A stretch of 64,000 nt of DNA from Candidatus Binatia bacterium (GTDB taxonomy: Bacteria > Desulfobacterota > Binatia > UBA12015): positions 343,293-407,292 of the forward strand of contig DATCMB010000004.1 in the NCBI GenBank assembly GCA_036563615.1, given 5' to 3'. This document shows positions 62,532-64,000 of this stretch, piece after piece (position 1 is the first letter of the stretch; every line of letters begins with the position of its first letter). The notes below the pieces were generated by a model. The model made no database searches. It worked only from the letters and a program-made list of their open reading frames with translations, and was not told the origin of the DNA. A program made the translations under genes and the position numbers.

Positions 62532-64000
62532 TCATCCACGACCGACGAAGCCCCGACCGCGCAGGGCGTTCCGCGCCTCCTCGCGATCGTCCAGATGGTG
62601 CTTCGTCGTCCCAACGATCTGATAGTCCTCGTGTCCCTTGCCGGTGATCAGCACGAGGTCGCCCTCGCGCGCGATCTCCACCGCAAGCTGAATCGCCGCG
62701 CGGCGCTCGGGCACCACCACATACCCATCCGCGTGCCCCGTTTGCCCGAGCGCCTGCTGCGCGACGCGCGTGCGGTTTGCCGCCCGCACGCCGTCCTCGA
62801 TGGCCGCAATGATGGCCATCGGATCTTCCGTCCTCGGATTGTCGGAGGTCACGATCACCACGTCGGCGAGACGTCCGGCGATCTCCCCCATCAGCGGCCG
62901 CTTGCCCTTGTCGCGATCGCCGCCGCAGCCGAAGGTGACGATCAGCCGGCCGCGCGTGAGCTCCCGTAGGCTCGTCAGCGAGCGCTCGAGCGCGTCCGGC
63001 TTGTGCGCGTAGTCGACGATCACCGCGAACGGCTGGCCCATGTCGATCGCCTCGAGCCGTCCCGGGACGACGGCGAGGTTCTCGATGCCGGCGCGGATCG
63101 CGTCGTGCGCGATGCCGAGCCGGTGCGCGGCCGCGGTCGCGGCGAGGATGTTCATCAGGTGCGGCGTGCCGACCAGGCGGCTGCGGAACGCGAGCTCCGT
63201 GCCGGCGACGTCGAGCGTGCCCGCGAGCCCGCTCATGTCCGCCTCGAGCCGGCGACACGAGACGTCGCCGCCCTTGCCGAAGGTCACGATCGGCACGCGC
63301 AGATCGCTTGCGAGCGACATGACGCGCGCGTCCTCGGCGTTCAGCACGGCGGCCGCGTCCTTCTTGCTCGACGCCGGCAGCAGCTCCTTGAAGAGCCGCG
63401 CCTTCGCCGCGAGGTAGCCCTCGAGGTCGCCGTGGTAGTCGAGGTGGTCGCGCGAGCAGTTGGTGAACACGCCGACGTCGAACGACACCCCGGCGACGCG
63501 GTCCTGCGCGAGCGCGTGCGACGACACCTCCATCGCGACGTGCGACACGCCGACGTCCACCATGCGCGCGAGCAGCGTCTGCAGCTCGACCGCATCCGGC
63601 GTGGTGAGCGGCGCCGCCTCGACGTGTCCCGGGAAGCGGTACTCGATCGTGCCGACGACGCCCGTCGCGCGTCCCGCGGCGCGGAAGATCGACTCGAGCA
63701 GGTAGCTCGTGGTCGTCTTGCCGCTCGTCCCGGTGATGCCGACCATCGTCAAGCGCTCGCTCGGACGTCCCGCGAGCTCCGCCGCGGCGAGCGCGAGGAA
63801 GCGGCTAGGCACGGCGCAGCGGATCACCGCGACGCGCGGGTCGATGCCGAGGTCGCTCGTGCTGGCGTCGGCGTCGTGCGCGATCGCGACCGCCGCGGCA
63901 CCGCGCGCGCAGGCGTCGCCGACGTACTCGAGGCCGTTCGTCTTCGTCCCCGGGACGGCGACGAACAGCGAGCCCGGAACGACGCGACGCGAATCCGCGG
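62532..64000 (-). CDS. murE: UDP-MurNAc-tripeptide synthetase MurE (5' end outside window)
   Basis: At least 489 codons are present; the frame is still open at the window edge, where the N-terminal domain signature DSRRVVPGSLFVAVPG is found, so roughly the first 20-40 residues are missing. The ATP-binding GITGTSGKTTTSYLLES, TNCSRDHLDYHG and the substrate motif SDNPRTEDP are clear; DNPR is the mark of enzymes that add meso-diaminopimelate. The C-terminal end (GKGHEDYQIVG) is complete. The internal GTG at 63827 is not the true start. Confidence 0.97.
   Translation of the reverse strand, partial: ADSRRVVPGSLFVAVPGTKTNGLEYVGDACARGAAAVAIAHDADASTSDLGIDPRVAVIRCAVPSRFLALAAAELAGRPSERLTMVGITGTSGKTTTSYLLESIFRAAGRATGVVGTIEYRFPGHVEAAPLTTPDAVELQTLLARMVDVGVSHVAMEVSSHALAQDRVAGVSFDVGVFTNCSRDHLDYHGDLEGYLAAKARLFKELLPASSKKDAAAVLNAEDARVMSLASDLRVPIVTFGKGGDVSCRRLEADMSGLAGTLDVAGTELAFRSRLVGTPHLMNILAATAAAHRLGIAHDAIRAGIENLAVVPGRLEAIDMGQPFAVIVDYAHKPDALERSLTSLRELTRGRLIVTFGCGGDRDKGKRPLMGEIAGRLADVVIVTSDNPRTEDPMAIIAAIEDGVRAANRTRVAQQALGQTGHADGYVVVPERRAAIQLAVEIAREGDLVLITGKGHEDYQIVGTTKHHLDDREEARNALRGRGFVGRG

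Noticed and set aside
1..64000. tRNA, rRNA, insertion sequences, integrases or phage genes
   Set aside because: Reading both strands gave no convincing tRNA T-loop/acceptor pairs, transposase motifs or att-like direct repeats. A small RNA gene could still be missed without a covariance search.

Overview
The window is about 70% G+C and carries the genome of a Gram-negative, aerobically respiring bacterium. Support for this comes from a TonB-dependent receptor, a beta-barrel porin with a C-terminal Tyr-Phe, a lipoprotein with a lipobox, a periplasmic HtrA protease, a full set of complex I membrane subunits, and a MurE carrying the DNPR motif of meso-diaminopimelate peptidoglycan. Secreted proteins with Myxococcus-type and disintegrin-type cysteine repeats, PT-repeat tails, multiple acyl-CoA dehydrogenases, a luciferase-like oxidoreductase and a tandem ArsA/Get3 pair are reminiscent of deltaproteobacteria-like lineages such as Candidatus Binatota. 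That placement is an inference from gene style only.

Layout. 1-9.4 kb (+): the 3' end of a sensor histidine kinase, then speA, an HtrA protease, cspA overlapping an acylphosphatase, a dodecin, an acyl-CoA dehydrogenase and a DUF748/AsmA-like envelope protein. 9.4-12.5 kb: a secreted PT-repeat protein, rsmI, and a broken stretch where a Ser/Thr kinase gene is cut inside its catalytic loop and joined to the inverted first codons of a saccharopine-dehydrogenase-like gene. 12.6-23.1 kb (-): nuoABCDHIJKLMN, an 11-subunit complex I cluster without nuoEFG. 23.2-35.4 kb (-): a cobalamin locus with cbiZ, cobU, cobT, cbiB, cobD and cobS, then a cobalamin riboswitch in front of btuB, cobB/cbiA, btuF, btuC and btuD.

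35.7-40.3 kb (+): a bbp2-type porin and two secreted cysteine-rich proteins, one with seven tandem disintegrin-type repeats; strong hairpin terminators follow the porin and the second cysteine-rich gene. 40.4-45.3 kb (-): a small lipoprotein, a PlsC-like acyltransferase, two adjacent acyl-CoA dehydrogenases and an LLM-class oxidoreductase. 45.3-48.3 kb: a tandem ArsA/Get3-like ATPase pair (+), a phasin-like coiled-coil gene (-) and a small membrane protein (+). 48.3-64 kb (-): acpS, a radical SAM protein, then the division and cell wall cluster read in the order murE (cut by the window edge), mraY, murD, ftsW, murG, murC, murB, ddl, ftsQ, ftsA, ftsZ. murF is missing from its usual place between murE and mraY, where a long imperfect hairpin lies.

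Most operons show tight coupling: ATGA, GTGA and TGATG overlaps are common in the nuo, cob/btu and mur clusters. No tRNA, rRNA, CRISPR array, insertion sequence or phage gene was recognised.
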